In this document: piece by piece, positions 34,930 to 43,722 of the stretch
Numbering within the stretch: position 1 is the first letter of the stretch
Layout: every line of letters begins with the position of its first letter
Assembly (NCBI RefSeq): GCF_014863355.1
Contig: NZ_JACZEP010000005.1
Location: forward strand, 124,001 to 188,000
Reading direction: 5' to 3'
Origin: Aminobacter carboxidus
GTDB lineage: Bacteria > Pseudomonadota > Alphaproteobacteria > Rhizobiales > Rhizobiaceae
Length of the DNA stretch: 64,000 nucleotides
Notes under the pieces: generated by a model
Seen by the model: only the letters and a program-made list of their open reading frames with translations
Databases searched by the model: none
Told to the model about the DNA's origin: nothing
Position numbers and translations under genes: made by a program

Positions 34930-35688
34930 ATGAGCGCAGAATCCGGCCTCGAAGCCACTTTCGAAAACGGCGTTGCCAAACTGATGATCCGCCGCGAGCG
35001 GCGCCGCAACGCGCTCGATGATGCCACGATGGAGGCGCTGCGTGACGCGCTGATCACGGCCAAGCGCACTGGCATCGGCGCTATTGTGCTCTGCGGTGAG
35101 GGTACCAAGGCGTTCTGCGCCGGTTCTGACCTCAAGGAGATGGCCGATCAGAATTATGATGAGCGCCTGCTGCATACAGAACTAGGGCAGGAGATCGGTG
35201 ATTTGATCGAGGCGCATCCGGCCGTGGTCATCGCCGGCATTGAGGGGTATTGCCTCGGCGGCGGCCTGGAACTGGCTTCCGCTTGCGACTACCGCATCGC
35301 CGGCCGCGGCGCCGTGCTGGGCTTGCCGGAAGTCGCCATCAATGCGCTCCCGTCCTGGGGAGGAACCGTGCGTATCCCCCGCATTGTCGGTGTCGGCCGT
35401 GCCCGCGAACTGGTGATCTTCGGCCGCATGCTGAGCGGTGCTGAAGCCGAGCAGTGGGGCCTCGTCGCCCGCGCGGTCGAAGATGGCACGGCTGTAGCGG
35501 CCGCCATGGACCTGGCAAACAAGATCGCCACCGGCCATGATCGCAAAACGGTGTCGATTGCCAAGCATTTGCTGAGCTTCGGCTACGGCATTCCGGCGCG
35601 CAGCGGACGCCATCTGGAGTATCTTGCCGACATGAACCAGCTTGGCAGCGATGCGGTCGAGCAGGGCGTGGCCAAGTACAAGAGCTGA
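34930..35688 (+). CDS. Enoyl-CoA hydratase/isomerase family protein (first of two)
   Basis: A 252-residue crotonase-fold protein. KAFCAGSDLKEMA supplies the first oxyanion-hole NH, and GYCLGGGLELASACDYRIAG the second, the two anchor motifs of the family. LPEVAINALPSWGGTVRIPRIVG is the typical active-site loop. It hydrates, isomerises or hydrolyses an enoyl- or keto-acyl-CoA. The start ATG at 34930 follows AAGGAG; a TTG six bases before is possible. It is inside the operon from 32061 to 37826. Alternative functions inside the fold (ring hydrolase such as BadI) cannot be excluded and would fit the BadH-like neighbour. Confidence 0.88.
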   Translation: MSAESGLEATFENGVAKLMIRRERRRNALDDATMEALRDALITAKRTGIGAIVLCGEGTKAFCAGSDLKEMADQNYDERLLHTELGQEIGDLIEAHPAVVIAGIEGYCLGGGLELASACDYRIAGRGAVLGLPEVAINALPSWGGTVRIPRIVGVGRARELVIFGRMLSGAEAEQWGLVARAVEDGTAVAAAMDLANKIATGHDRKTVSIAKHLLSFGYGIPARSGRHLEYLADMNQLGSDAVEQGVAKYKS

Positions 35689-35714
35689 CGGAATCGCTGT
35701 AAGTGAGGGAGGAG

Positions 35715-37826
35715 ATGAGTTTGATTGAGCATGCGGCCGGCGGTGTAGCGTCCGGACAGAACCTCACCGCGCTGCTGTCGCCACGGTCGATCGCAGTCAT
35801 CGGGGCGTCGCCACGCCCCGATACTCCAGGCCATGACACGCTGGTCCAACTCCGTCGCATTGGCTACACCGGCAAGATCATTCCAGTGAACCCGAAATAT
35901 GAGGAGATTGCCGGGTTGCGCTGTGTTCCGAGCCTGGCGGCACTCGACGACACGCCCGACCATGCCATCGTTGCCGTCAACAACGACATCGTCGAGGCAG
36001 CGATCGGCGAGGCAGCGGCGCGCGGCATCAAGGCGGCGACGATCTTCGCCAGCTGCTATCTCGAAAACGATACCAGCCCGAAGCTGGTCGAGAGGCTCGC
36101 CGAACGTGCCCGCAACAATGGCATGTCGATCTGCGGCGCCAACTGCATGGGCTTCTACAACATGGCTCATCGCGTCTCGGCGAGCTGGTTCCCCATCGAG
36201 GAACTGCCCTCGGGACCGATCGCCTTCGTCAGCCATTCGGGCGCGGTCTTCGCCGCATTCCTGGGTCTCGACCGACGGCTCGGCTACAGCCTCGCCGTCT
36301 CGGCTGGGCAGGAGCTGACCACCACGGTCGCCGACTATCTCGACTATGCGCTCGACCTCGAGGAAACGCGTGTCGCTGCACTTTTCCTGGAGACAATCCG
36401 CGACCCACAGGGTTTCGCCAAGGCGCTCGAAAAGGCGCGCGACCGTGATGTTCCCGTGGTCGCGGTCAAGGTTGGCCGCACTAGCCAGAGTGCTCGCCTG
36501 GCTGAGAGCCACTCCGGTGCGATCGCCGGCAACGACGCCGCCTACCAGGCGCTTTTCGACCGCTACGGTGTCATCCGCGCCCGCGATGTCGACGAACTGG
36601 CGGCGACGGCAACGCTGCTGTCGTCGCCGAAGAAATACGTATCCGGCGGCCTTGCTGCGATCACCGATTCCGGGGGCGCGCGCGGCCTGTTGATCGACCT
36701 CGCCGACGACGAGAAGGTCGGCTTCGCCCAGATCGGCAAAGCCACCGAAACCGTGCTGCGCGAAAGGCTCGACTATGGGCTGGAGCCCGTCAACCCGCTC
36801 GATGCCTGGGGCTCGGGCCGCGACTATGTCGGTGTCTATCGCGACTGTCTGAACGCGCTGATGGCCGATCCGGATACCGGCATCGGTATGTTCTTGTTTG
36901 ACATCGCGCTGGAGGATCATCTGTCGCGTGGTTTCGTTGGCGCCTGCATCGACGTGGCGAATGCCACCGACAAGCCGGTGTTCGTCGCCACCAATTTCGG
37001 CAAGCTGCCGCGCACCGAACTGGCAAACCAGCTTTATGCCGCGGGCATTCCGTTGATTGATGGCGTCGGCACTGCGTTGCGGGCTGTGAAGCATCTTGTT
37101 TCCCGCAAGCCCCCATCAGATTCGATCGCGACGACGAGCAAGATCATCGATACGGCAGTGGTAGAGGGGTGGAAGCGCCGCCTTGGCAAGGCAAATGGTT
37201 CGTTCGACGAAGCGACGGGTTATGCGCTTGTCCAGGACTGGGGCATTGCGACGCTGTGCCACCACAGCGTGGCCAACAGGCAGGAGCTTGAGCAGAAGCT
37301 TGAGGGTTTCCCACTGCCCGCGGTGCTCAAGACGGCGGCGCCCGGCATCCTGCACAAGTCGGATGTCGGTGGCGTGTTCGTCGGCCTCAAGGACAAGGCG
37401 GCCGTGCTGGCGGCTTATGACGACATGGCAGGCCGGCTCGGCAAGGAAGCGATTCTCGTCGAGATGGCGCCCAAGGGCGTTGAACTGATCGTCGGCGGGC
37501 TGATCGATCCGCAGTTTGGGCCGATCGTCATGATCGGTGCCGGCGGCATCCTGGTCGAGCTGTTCAAGGACGTGGCCTTCGTGCTGGCGCCGGCCTCGCG
37601 CGAGGAGATCCGCCGCGCCATCGACAAGCTAAAGACGGCAGCAATCCTCGGCGGCCTGCGCGGTGCGGCTGCTGCCGACATAGATGCTGTCGTGGCCACG
37701 ATCGCCTCGTTCTCGCAACTGGTGGCCGATCTTTCGGAAGACATCACCGGCATTGAGATCAACCCGCTGCTGGCGACGCCAAAAGGGTGCGTTCCGCTGG
37801 ACGTTTTGGTGACGTTGAAGAGTTGA
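35715..37826 (+). CDS. Acyl-CoA synthetase, NDP-forming type (CoA-binding plus ATP-grasp)
   Basis: A 703-residue fused acyl-CoA synthetase. Residues 15-140 are the CoA-binding domain (LLSPRSIAVIGASPRPDTPG, IIPVNPKYEEIAGLRC), 150-450 the succinyl-CoA-ligase-like part with phospho-His candidate in ESHSGAIAGND, and 480-700 the ATP-grasp domain (LPAVLKTAAPGILHKSDVGGV and IEINPLLATPKG). Such enzymes form acyl-CoA from a carboxylic acid using ATP to ADP. It closes the operon started at 32061 and is followed by a terminator. The start ATG at 35715 follows GGGAGGAG. It is one of two ligases, with the PaaK-like one at 38502, that could activate the pathway substrate. Confidence 0.88.
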   Translation: MSLIEHAAGGVASGQNLTALLSPRSIAVIGASPRPDTPGHDTLVQLRRIGYTGKIIPVNPKYEEIAGLRCVPSLAALDDTPDHAIVAVNNDIVEAAIGEAAARGIKAATIFASCYLENDTSPKLVERLAERARNNGMSICGANCMGFYNMAHRVSASWFPIEELPSGPIAFVSHSGAVFAAFLGLDRRLGYSLAVSAGQELTTTVADYLDYALDLEETRVAALFLETIRDPQGFAKALEKARDRDVPVVAVKVGRTSQSARLAESHSGAIAGNDAAYQALFDRYGVIRARDVDELAATATLLSSPKKYVSGGLAAITDSGGARGLLIDLADDEKVGFAQIGKATETVLRERLDYGLEPVNPLDAWGSGRDYVGVYRDCLNALMADPDTGIGMFLFDIALEDHLSRGFVGACIDVANATDKPVFVATNFGKLPRTELANQLYAAGIPLIDGVGTALRAVKHLVSRKPPSDSIATTSKIIDTAVVEGWKRRLGKANGSFDEATGYALVQDWGIATLCHHSVANRQELEQKLEGFPLPAVLKTAAPGILHKSDVGGVFVGLKDKAAVLAAYDDMAGRLGKEAILVEMAPKGVELIVGGLIDPQFGPIVMIGAGGILVELFKDVAFVLAPASREEIRRAIDKLKTAAILGGLRGAAAADIDAVVATIASFSQLVADLSEDITGIEINPLLATPKGCVPLDVLVTLKS

Positions 37827-37848
37827 GGCACTTGTCGACAACACAACA

Positions 37849-37882
37849 AAGAGCCGCCGACAGTGATGCCGGTGGCTCTTTT
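37849..37882 (+). terminator. Rho-independent terminator of the 32-38 kb operon
   Basis: agagccgccg and cggtggctct pair over a loop around acagtgatgc, followed by tttt. It begins 23 bases after the synthetase stop. Confidence 0.75.
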
Positions 37883-38092
37883 ACGTTCTCGTCACGCCAC
37901 GGGCAGGTTGGAACGGCGTTTCGTCGATAAAGGGCAGGATGACGTTTTCGGCGATCCGCGAGACATTGTTGCTGTATTCGTTTAGGTAGAGGCTGCCGGC
38001 TCAAGCGATGGAGCCGGCCGAGAACACCGCACGCCGCCAGCCGTTCGAAGAACCTGCAGCTTGGCAAATAATTCTTCGATCTCGCCTGCGGA

Positions 38093-38398
38093 TCACGCTT
38101 CCAGCTCCGTGCCGACCACCTGCTTCCAGCGCAGCTTGAACACTTCCCATTCTGCCTCGCGCTGATTGTCGAAGCGCATATTGTCGAGGATGACGGTGGC
38201 GCGGCCGCGCACCCCGGTGAGCCGGCAGACCTTCCATTCGCGGTTCGGAATGGTGCATGCGAGCACATAGCGGCCTTCTATCGGCATGGCGCTGCGAAAA
38301 TAGTCCAGCATGCGCTGCAACTCCATCGAGTAGGTTGGACCGGGCGCATCGCGAAACTGCAGAGCTACATCGCGCTCTGCTGCGGATGGCTTGTACAT
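38093..38398 (-). CDS. Small conserved-looking protein of unknown function
   Basis: A 101-residue soluble protein, MYKPSAAERDVALQFRDAPG to VVGTELEA, with no signal peptide or membrane segment. The even mix of charged and hydrophobic residues and a plausible start make it a real gene candidate, but I do not recognise the family. It is alone between a terminator and the PaaK-like gene, both on the minus strand side, and could be co-transcribed with neither. RGRATVILDNMRFDNQREAE suggests a beta hairpin and helix. A 103-base gap separates it from the ligase gene upstream of it on that strand. Confidence 0.6.
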   Translation of the reverse strand: MYKPSAAERDVALQFRDAPGPTYSMELQRMLDYFRSAMPIEGRYVLACTIPNREWKVCRLTGVRGRATVILDNMRFDNQREAEWEVFKLRWKQVVGTELEA

Positions 38399-38501
38399 CG
38401 TCGGTCTCCTTTACTTGACGTGTGGCCGCCGCTCTTCCGCACTCGATCTGGGCCTGTAGTATCCGGTGCCGAACCTTTGGCGGTGATCGGGGCGGATCTA
38501 T

Positions 38502-39878
38502 TCAGCGCGCTTCTCGCGCCGCGTCAGAGATGTAGTCGCGCTGGTCCTTCCAGCGCTTGGCCTTGTACTGGCTGCGCGCCAACGTTTCGGGCGCAAGCGC
38601 CGTTACCTGGAAGCGCAGGGCAATCTTTCTGCGGATATCGCCGGCGATCTGTTCGCAGAGCTCGGCGCTGCGACCGGGCGCGAGCGCCGATTTCGGCATG
38701 AAGCGCAGCTCGGCCCTGTCCAAGCCGTCTTCGGTCGTCGACAATACAATCTCGTATTCGTCGACTTCCTGGAAACCGAGCACGACCTGCTCGATCGCCT
38801 GGGGCCAGACATTGATGCCCTTGATTCGATACATCTCGTCGAGCCGGCTGATCGAGCCGATCTCAATGCCGCAAAAGGGTCGGCCGCAACGGCAGTAGGA
38901 ACCGGTGCGATAGACGGCCAGATCCTTCATCCGGCAACGGATGACAGGCGTGTCCAAATGATAGAGGCTGGTGATGACGATCTCGCCCTTCTCGCCGTCT
39001 CGGACATGCTTGCCGGTGGCTGGATCGATCACCTCGACCAGTACATGCGGGTCGACATTGTGCAGCATGCCGGGCCTGTGCTCGTCGCCTGTGCCTTCCT
39101 CGCAGGTGAACATGTGGTCGTTGCGCGACTGCGTCGAGCCGTAGCGGTCGAACACCCGCGCATTCCAGTCGCGCTCCAGGCGGTCGTACCAGCGCAGCGA
39201 CGCGCCTTCGCCGCCGCAGAACAGCGCCTCGACGGTTGAGACGTCGGCGCTTTGGTCGCGCAGGGCGGCGAGATGCCAGAAATACGAAGTCGTGCCGATC
39301 AGGCCTTTCGGCTTGAAGCGCTCGATGAGTTCCAGCTTGCGTTCCGCATCGTAGTTGCCAGCGGGCAGCACGTTGAGCCCGTAGTCGAGAGCGCCGTGAT
39401 ATTCGAGCCGGCCACCCCCGAGCATGGTTAGCGGCAGCGTCAGCAGGGCTGTGTCGCCTGGACGCAGCCTGGCCCAGCGGTACATGTAGGCATAGACTGC
39501 CGAGCTGCCCTGCAATTCGCGCAGTGTCTGGCCGTGCAGTTCCTGACCCTGGCCGGAGGTACCGCTGGTCGTGAACAGCATCAGCGGATCGCGTCGGTTG
39601 ATGACGTGCCTAAGTCTGCTGCCATAGGGCGGCTCCGTAACCTGGTCGGTAATGAAGTCGCCTTTCTCGACGGTCGGCACGCGATCAGCGAAATCTTCCA
39701 GCGACTTGATGGTGGTGACGTCGATGCCGCGCTCGTGCCAGACGCGCGAATAAAAAGCGTTGGTGGTCGAGACATATTCGAGCAGCCCCTGCAGTCGCTG
39801 AAATTGGAGCGCGCGTATCTCGCTACGCTCCAGCCGCTCCCAGGAATCGCGTTCGGGCGGGGTGGAAGCTTGCAACAT
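38502..39878 (-). CDS. Phenylacetate-CoA-ligase-like AMP ligase (PaaK family)
   Basis: A 458-residue adenylate-forming ligase. LMLFTTSGTSGQGQELHG is the P-loop, RYGSTQSRNDHMFTCEEG and VITSLYHLDTPVIRCRMKDL the core motifs, and CRCGRPFCGIEIGSISRLDEM plus RIKGINVWPQAIEQVV the C-terminal hinge typical of PaaK, which activates aromatic or small organic acids to CoA esters with release of AMP. The start at 39878 (MLQASTPPERD) follows AGGACC; a longer frame to 40283 overlaps the next gene and is not real. It could prime the pathway substrate. The acyl-CoA dehydrogenase upstream on the same strand is 212 bases away. Confidence 0.87.
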   Translation of the reverse strand: MLQASTPPERDSWERLERSEIRALQFQRLQGLLEYVSTTNAFYSRVWHERGIDVTTIKSLEDFADRVPTVEKGDFITDQVTEPPYGSRLRHVINRRDPLMLFTTSGTSGQGQELHGQTLRELQGSSAVYAYMYRWARLRPGDTALLTLPLTMLGGGRLEYHGALDYGLNVLPAGNYDAERKLELIERFKPKGLIGTTSYFWHLAALRDQSADVSTVEALFCGGEGASLRWYDRLERDWNARVFDRYGSTQSRNDHMFTCEEGTGDEHRPGMLHNVDPHVLVEVIDPATGKHVRDGEKGEIVITSLYHLDTPVIRCRMKDLAVYRTGSYCRCGRPFCGIEIGSISRLDEMYRIKGINVWPQAIEQVVLGFQEVDEYEIVLSTTEDGLDRAELRFMPKSALAPGRSAELCEQIAGDIRRKIALRFQVTALAPETLARSQYKAKRWKDQRDYISDAAREAR

Positions 39879-40090
39879 CCTTGGTCCTCGTTGATCGTTT
39901 TTGTTGAGTTCTCGATCCGGACCGATCGATGGGAATTCCAGGCGTCGGCCCGAAGTGACGTCGGTCAGCCGCGGCTGGCTCCTGCGACTACCAGCACCAC
40001 CCCAATGACAAACTGGGCGCCGCACGTCGTTGGTTCCCCTTGGCTCGTGAACTCGTACCGGCCCTGCTGCGCGATGTCGGTGGGTTGAGT

Positions 40091-41290
40091 TCAGAAGATC
40101 ATCAGGCCGTCGCGGACGAGATGGCGCGCAATCAGCAGGCGCTGGATCTGCGGCGTGCCGTCGAAGATCTGGAAGGCACGCGAGTCGCGCATCAGTCGCT
40201 CGGCGGAATTCTCCTTCGACAGGCCATTGGCGCCCATGATCTGCACGCATTCTGTGGTCACGCGAACTGCCATTTCGGTGCACAGGAGCTTAGCGACGGA
40301 GGCAAGGGCTGTGGTTTCCTTGGCATCGCCACGACCGAGCGCGTCGAGGCCCTTGAGCCATACGGCCTTGCTCATCTCGATTTCTGCCGCCAGTTCGGCG
40401 ATCAGGAACTGCAGGCCCTGGTGCTGGAAGATCGGCTTGCCGAACTGCTGGCGTTGTAGTGCATAGATGCGGGCGATTTCGAGTGCGGCTGTCGCCGTAC
40501 CCAGTGCCATTCCCGCCGCGTTTAAACGTGCAGAGTCGAGCGTCAACATGGCGATCTTGAAGCCTTCGTTCTCTGCGCCGAGGCGGTGGGTCTCGGGCAC
40601 GAAGACGTCGTCGAACACCAGTTCGCTGGTCGGATTGCCGCGCAGACCGGTCAGCGGCTCATCGCGGCCGCGCTCGAAACCGGCCACACCATACTCGACC
40701 AGGAAAGCGGAGATGCCGCGGGAGCCCGCGTCAGGATCGGTCTTGGCGAAGACTACGAAGACGTCGCCGACCGAGCCGTTGGTGCACCACATCTTGCGGC
40801 CGTTTAGCCTGTAGCCGCCGTCGACTTTTGTCGCGCGCGTCCGCATCGCCGAAACATCGGACCCAGCCAGCGGCTCTGACATCGAGATGCATGGGATCTT
40901 TGAGCCTTCGGCAACCTGGGGCACGATCGATTGAGCGATGTGAGGCGCCGCCTTGGCGATGATTGGGGTCAGCACGTCGGCGCAATTGGCAAATGTCACG
41001 GCGAAGGCCGGGCTGGTGCGCGCTATCCTTTCGGCAGCGAGCAGGGGCAACACATGGTCCATGCCGATACCGCCGAACTCCTCAGGCACATCGATACGGA
41101 ACAATCCAAGCTCGCCTGCTTGCCGGTAGAGCTCATACGGAAAATCGGCGGTGCGTTCCATGTCGGCAATGGCTGGCTGGACATGTTCGCGGCAGAACCG
41201 GTCGACTGTCGCGAGGACGGAAGTGCGGAGGGAGGTGTCGGTCAACTGTTGGTCCTCGGCAGTGGAGCTGGGCGTCGCGCTAGGCGCCAT
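40091..41290 (-). CDS. Acyl-CoA dehydrogenase (second of three)
   Basis: A 399-residue acyl-CoA dehydrogenase close to the one at 32061. CISMSEPLAGSDVSAMRT and GRKMWCTNGSVGDVFVVFAKT bind FAD and substrate; RLMRDSRAFQIFDGTPQIQRLL is the C-terminal active-site lid with Asp in place of MCAD Glu. It delivers electrons to EtfAB. Together with the PaaK-like ligase downstream it forms a minus-strand unit. Its promoter faces the acetoacetate-decarboxylase-like gene, with regulon site C in between. The ATG at 41290 follows CGGAGACG. Confidence 0.92.
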   Translation of the reverse strand: MAPSATPSSTAEDQQLTDTSLRTSVLATVDRFCREHVQPAIADMERTADFPYELYRQAGELGLFRIDVPEEFGGIGMDHVLPLLAAERIARTSPAFAVTFANCADVLTPIIAKAAPHIAQSIVPQVAEGSKIPCISMSEPLAGSDVSAMRTRATKVDGGYRLNGRKMWCTNGSVGDVFVVFAKTDPDAGSRGISAFLVEYGVAGFERGRDEPLTGLRGNPTSELVFDDVFVPETHRLGAENEGFKIAMLTLDSARLNAAGMALGTATAALEIARIYALQRQQFGKPIFQHQGLQFLIAELAAEIEMSKAVWLKGLDALGRGDAKETTALASVAKLLCTEMAVRVTTECVQIMGANGLSKENSAERLMRDSRAFQIFDGTPQIQRLLIARHLVRDGLMIF

Positions 41291-41366
41291 GTGACGCGTC
41301 TCCGTTTAGAAAATAAGGTCGCTGGGTGGGTTCACCCTTGCCTATTTGTCGAAAATACCCATAAAT

Positions 41367-41384
41367 GTTTGAAAAAATCAACAC
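41367..41384. promoter_or_regulatory. Regulon site C, GTTTGA-N5-TCAACAC
   Basis: GTTTGAAAAAATCAACAC is a variant of sites B, D and E with one more base between the arms. It lies in the 109-base gap between divergent genes at 41290 and 41400, only 16 bases before the plus-strand start. Confidence 0.6.
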
Positions 41385-41399
41385 AAAAAGGATTACGAT

Positions 41400-42209
41400 A
41401 TGGAGGGTAGCACAAACGGCGAGGCCTGTTTCCTCGACGTCGGCGGATGGGCGCATCCTTTCGGCCGCGCGCCATGGCACTTCGAAGGTGAAACGCTAAG
41501 TGTCTATGTCGAGGCCGCTTCGGGCTCTTTGGCACCGTTTTTTCCCGAACCCCTGACGCTTGCCGGCCCACCGGTCTTCCGGCTGACTGTGCATGCGTTG
41601 CGTTCTGATTGTGGTCTCGGACGGGAATGGGCGGCCCGCAATCCGCGTCGCTCGCAATTCCACGAAGCGGTGATTGCATTCAACGCCGAGATCGATGGTG
41701 TCAGTGGCAACTGGGATCCGTTCATGTGGACCGACGCCGAGGCCCAACTCTCCGTCGGTCGGGAGCTCTACGGTTTTTCGATGCGGCTCGGCGAAATCTC
41801 CATGACCCGGCGCCCAGCACTTAACGGCTGGCGAAGTGGTGATATCATTGCCGCGCAGGCCTGTCAGGACGGCCGCCCGATCTTCTCGATGGAGATGGAA
41901 CTGGGCAAGACCGGCGCCGAGGCGGCGCCTGTGCCGGTCGCTGGCACGCCGGTATTTTACTCGCGCCGCACTTTGCCGCGCCCAGGCAATCCAGCCGTAT
42001 CGGATGTGGAACTTTGCAGGACGACGATGCAGAATCTGCGCCTTGGCGAGGTCTGGTCGGGACATGGCGCATTTCGTATCGAGCATGATCGGCTCAGTGC
42101 GTTGGCCGATGGCAAGGTGCTCGGCGCGCGCTGGAGCAGCTTTGAAATGACAAAGATTCCCGCCGAAGTTCTCGGCCGGTGGACTGTAAACAGTGAAGGT
42201 AGGAGCTGA
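41400..42209 (+). CDS. Acetoacetate-decarboxylase-family protein without the Schiff-base lysine
   Basis: A 269-residue protein with the acetoacetate decarboxylase fold. The family core is clear in FHEAVIAF, WDPFMWTDAEAQLSVGRELYGF and IIAAQACQDGRPIF. In true decarboxylases GREI-x-GFPKK provides the Schiff-base Lys; here the motif reads GRELYGFSMRL (residues 121-130), with Ser-Met-Arg in place of Pro-Lys-Lys. It therefore should not decarboxylate by the known route. A new lyase or isomerase role, or a binding role, is possible. It heads a two-gene unit with the SDR at 42214 and faces regulon site C. Confidence 0.8.
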   Translation: MEGSTNGEACFLDVGGWAHPFGRAPWHFEGETLSVYVEAASGSLAPFFPEPLTLAGPPVFRLTVHALRSDCGLGREWAARNPRRSQFHEAVIAFNAEIDGVSGNWDPFMWTDAEAQLSVGRELYGFSMRLGEISMTRRPALNGWRSGDIIAAQACQDGRPIFSMEMELGKTGAEAAPVPVAGTPVFYSRRTLPRPGNPAVSDVELCRTTMQNLRLGEVWSGHGAFRIEHDRLSALADGKVLGARWSSFEMTKIPAEVLGRWTVNSEGRS

Positions 42210-42213
42210 CGAC

Positions 42214-42972
42214 ATGATCGACCTAAAGAACAAGACCATCCTCGTCACCGGTTCATCGCGCGGCATTGGCAAGGCCATTCTCGAGACCTGCCACGCCGCG
42301 GGGGCTAATGTCGTCCTGCACTATGGGCGCAGTGGCGCTGCGGCCGAGGCAATCCGCGGCGAGCTTGGCGCCGAACGCTGCCTCGCCGTTCAGGGCGAAC
42401 TCGGCGAACTCGGCGACATTCAGCGCCTGTGGCAAGCTGCAGTGGCATGGAAGGGCAAGGTCGATGTGCTGGTCAACAACGCCTCCATCCGCATCGACCT
42501 CGACCTCAGTACGGCGGATACCGAATGGGATGCTGCCTGGCGCAAGGTTCTCGATGTCAACCTGATCGGCCCGGCGCACCTGTCGCGTATGGCGGTTCGG
42601 CATTTCCAGCAAAGCGGCGGTGGCTCGATCGTCAACATCGCCAGCCGCCCGGCCTTTCGCGGCGACACGGCGACATGCCCGCATGACGGTGCCGCAAAAG
42701 GCGGCCTTGTCTCGCTTACCCGGCAGATCGCCCGCCACTATGGCGGCGACAACGTCAAGGCTTTCGTGGTGGCGCCCGGTATCATCGAGACCGACCAGGC
42801 CTCGGAATTCTTCGAAGTCAGCGGCCGCGGCCCGTGGCTCGAGGAAATCCCCGCCGGCCGCTTCGGCCGCCCTGCGGATATCGCCAACATCGTCGCGTTC
42901 CTGGCGTCGGGACTGGGCGACTATGCCACCGGCTCGACCATCGACGTCAATGGCGCGTCATATGTTCACTGA
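42214..42972 (+). CDS. SDR with the catalytic tyrosine replaced by aspartate
   Basis: A 252-residue short-chain dehydrogenase fold. GSSRGIGKAIL near residue 13 binds NAD(P), NNAS at 88-91 and Asn116 are conserved, and Ser144 and Lys162 are in place. Position 158, normally the catalytic Tyr of YxxxK, is Asp (PHDGAAKGG); the codon GAC is one base from TAC. The enzyme should be inactive as a dehydrogenase or use another mechanism. It resembles the truncated SDR at the right edge of the window (shared pattern GANVVL-x-YG, WAEAIAWK versus WQAAVAWK). The start follows AGGAGCTGACGAC, five bases after the preceding stop. Confidence 0.82.
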   Translation: MIDLKNKTILVTGSSRGIGKAILETCHAAGANVVLHYGRSGAAAEAIRGELGAERCLAVQGELGELGDIQRLWQAAVAWKGKVDVLVNNASIRIDLDLSTADTEWDAAWRKVLDVNLIGPAHLSRMAVRHFQQSGGGSIVNIASRPAFRGDTATCPHDGAAKGGLVSLTRQIARHYGGDNVKAFVVAPGIIETDQASEFFEVSGRGPWLEEIPAGRFGRPADIANIVAFLASGLGDYATGSTIDVNGASYVH

Positions 42973-42980
42973 TCGGCGCG

Positions 42981-43547
42981 TCAGAAGGACGGAGGCGTCG
43001 CCGCACTGACGACTTCGCAGATATCGTCGCTGACATTGCGGAACCGGTGCGGGAGGGAGCTGTTGAAATAATACGCCTCTCCCGCTTTCAAGATCTTGCG
43101 TTCGACACCGACGGTCACTTCGAGTGAGCCTTTCAGAACGATGCCGCATTCCTCACCGGAATGTTGCAACATTTCAACGCCCGTATCGGTGCCTGGACCG
43201 TAACGCTCCATCACCATCTGCAACTTCCGGCTCTTGTCTCTTCCGTTGATGAGAAGGAACGAGATGTCGCCGCCGCCAATTTCGACAAGGTCTTCCTTGC
43301 TAAAAAAGACGTTGGAGGCACTCTCCATGTCAAGAGAGAAGAAATCAGCAATACTGATGGAAAAAACAGACAATATCTTCTTGAGAGATGCGACCTGCGG
43401 GCTGGTTGCCCCTTGCTCGATAAGCGAAATTGTCCCGTTGGTAAGGCCAGCTCTTCGGGCCAGCTCACGTTGCGAAAGTCCATACGCGGCGCGCAGGGTG
43501 GCAAGCCGTTCGCCGACGCCATCCGAGTCATGTTTCGGTTCGCTCAC
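42981..43547 (-). CDS. XRE-cupin transcriptional regulator
   Basis: A 188-residue regulator. Residues 12-66 are an XRE helix-turn-helix (LRAAYGLSQRELARRAGLTNGTISLIEQG), and residues 115-185 a cupin sensor (HSGEECGIVLKGSLEVTVG, AGEAYYFNSSLPHRFRN). The organisation matches PuuR-like proteins that sense polyamines or other small amines and acids. It is encoded inside the catabolic cluster, divergent from the operon at 43723, with regulon site D between, which makes it the prime candidate for the factor that binds the GTTT/AAAC sites. Whether it represses or activates cannot be seen. The ORF ends nine bases from the convergent SDR stop. Confidence 0.88.
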   Translation of the reverse strand: MSEPKHDSDGVGERLATLRAAYGLSQRELARRAGLTNGTISLIEQGATSPQVASLKKILSVFSISIADFFSLDMESASNVFFSKEDLVEIGGGDISFLLINGRDKSRKLQMVMERYGPGTDTGVEMLQHSGEECGIVLKGSLEVTVGVERKILKAGEAYYFNSSLPHRFRNVSDDICEVVSAATPPSF

Positions 43548-43682
43548 TGTGACCTACTTTTTCGGTTTGTTGCTGGTTTTCAACTATGCCGAACTCTCCC
43601 TGATCGGCAAGCTGTAATATGCGATGCTTGCCCGGTCGGCCCCGGTCAATCTTCTCTAGACAGTCTTTTTCAAGTGTGTAAT

Positions 43683-43698
43683 GTAGAAAAAATCAAAC
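43683..43698. promoter_or_regulatory. Regulon site D, GTAGAAAAAATCAAAC
   Basis: Fourteen of 16 bases agree with site B. It lies 25 bases before the acyl-CoA dehydrogenase start at 43723 and 136 bases upstream of the divergent XRE-cupin gene. Confidence 0.7.
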
Positions 43699-43722
43699 AC
43701 ACCGAATGGCGGGAGGGCCTTT

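Noticed and set aside
35583-37094. 503-codon minus-strand open frame
   Set aside because: Antisense to the NDP-forming acyl-CoA synthetase and hydratase, which have clear domain motifs.
39879-40090. Minus-strand frame reading GRYEFTSQGEPTTCGAQFVI and on
   Set aside because: No start codon or ribosome site and only about 40 codons long; it could be a peptide or decayed end, but I could not support it.
42193-42213. GTG start seven codons upstream of the SDR at 42214
   Set aside because: It overlaps the preceding gene and the AGGAGCTG ribosome site places translation at 42214.
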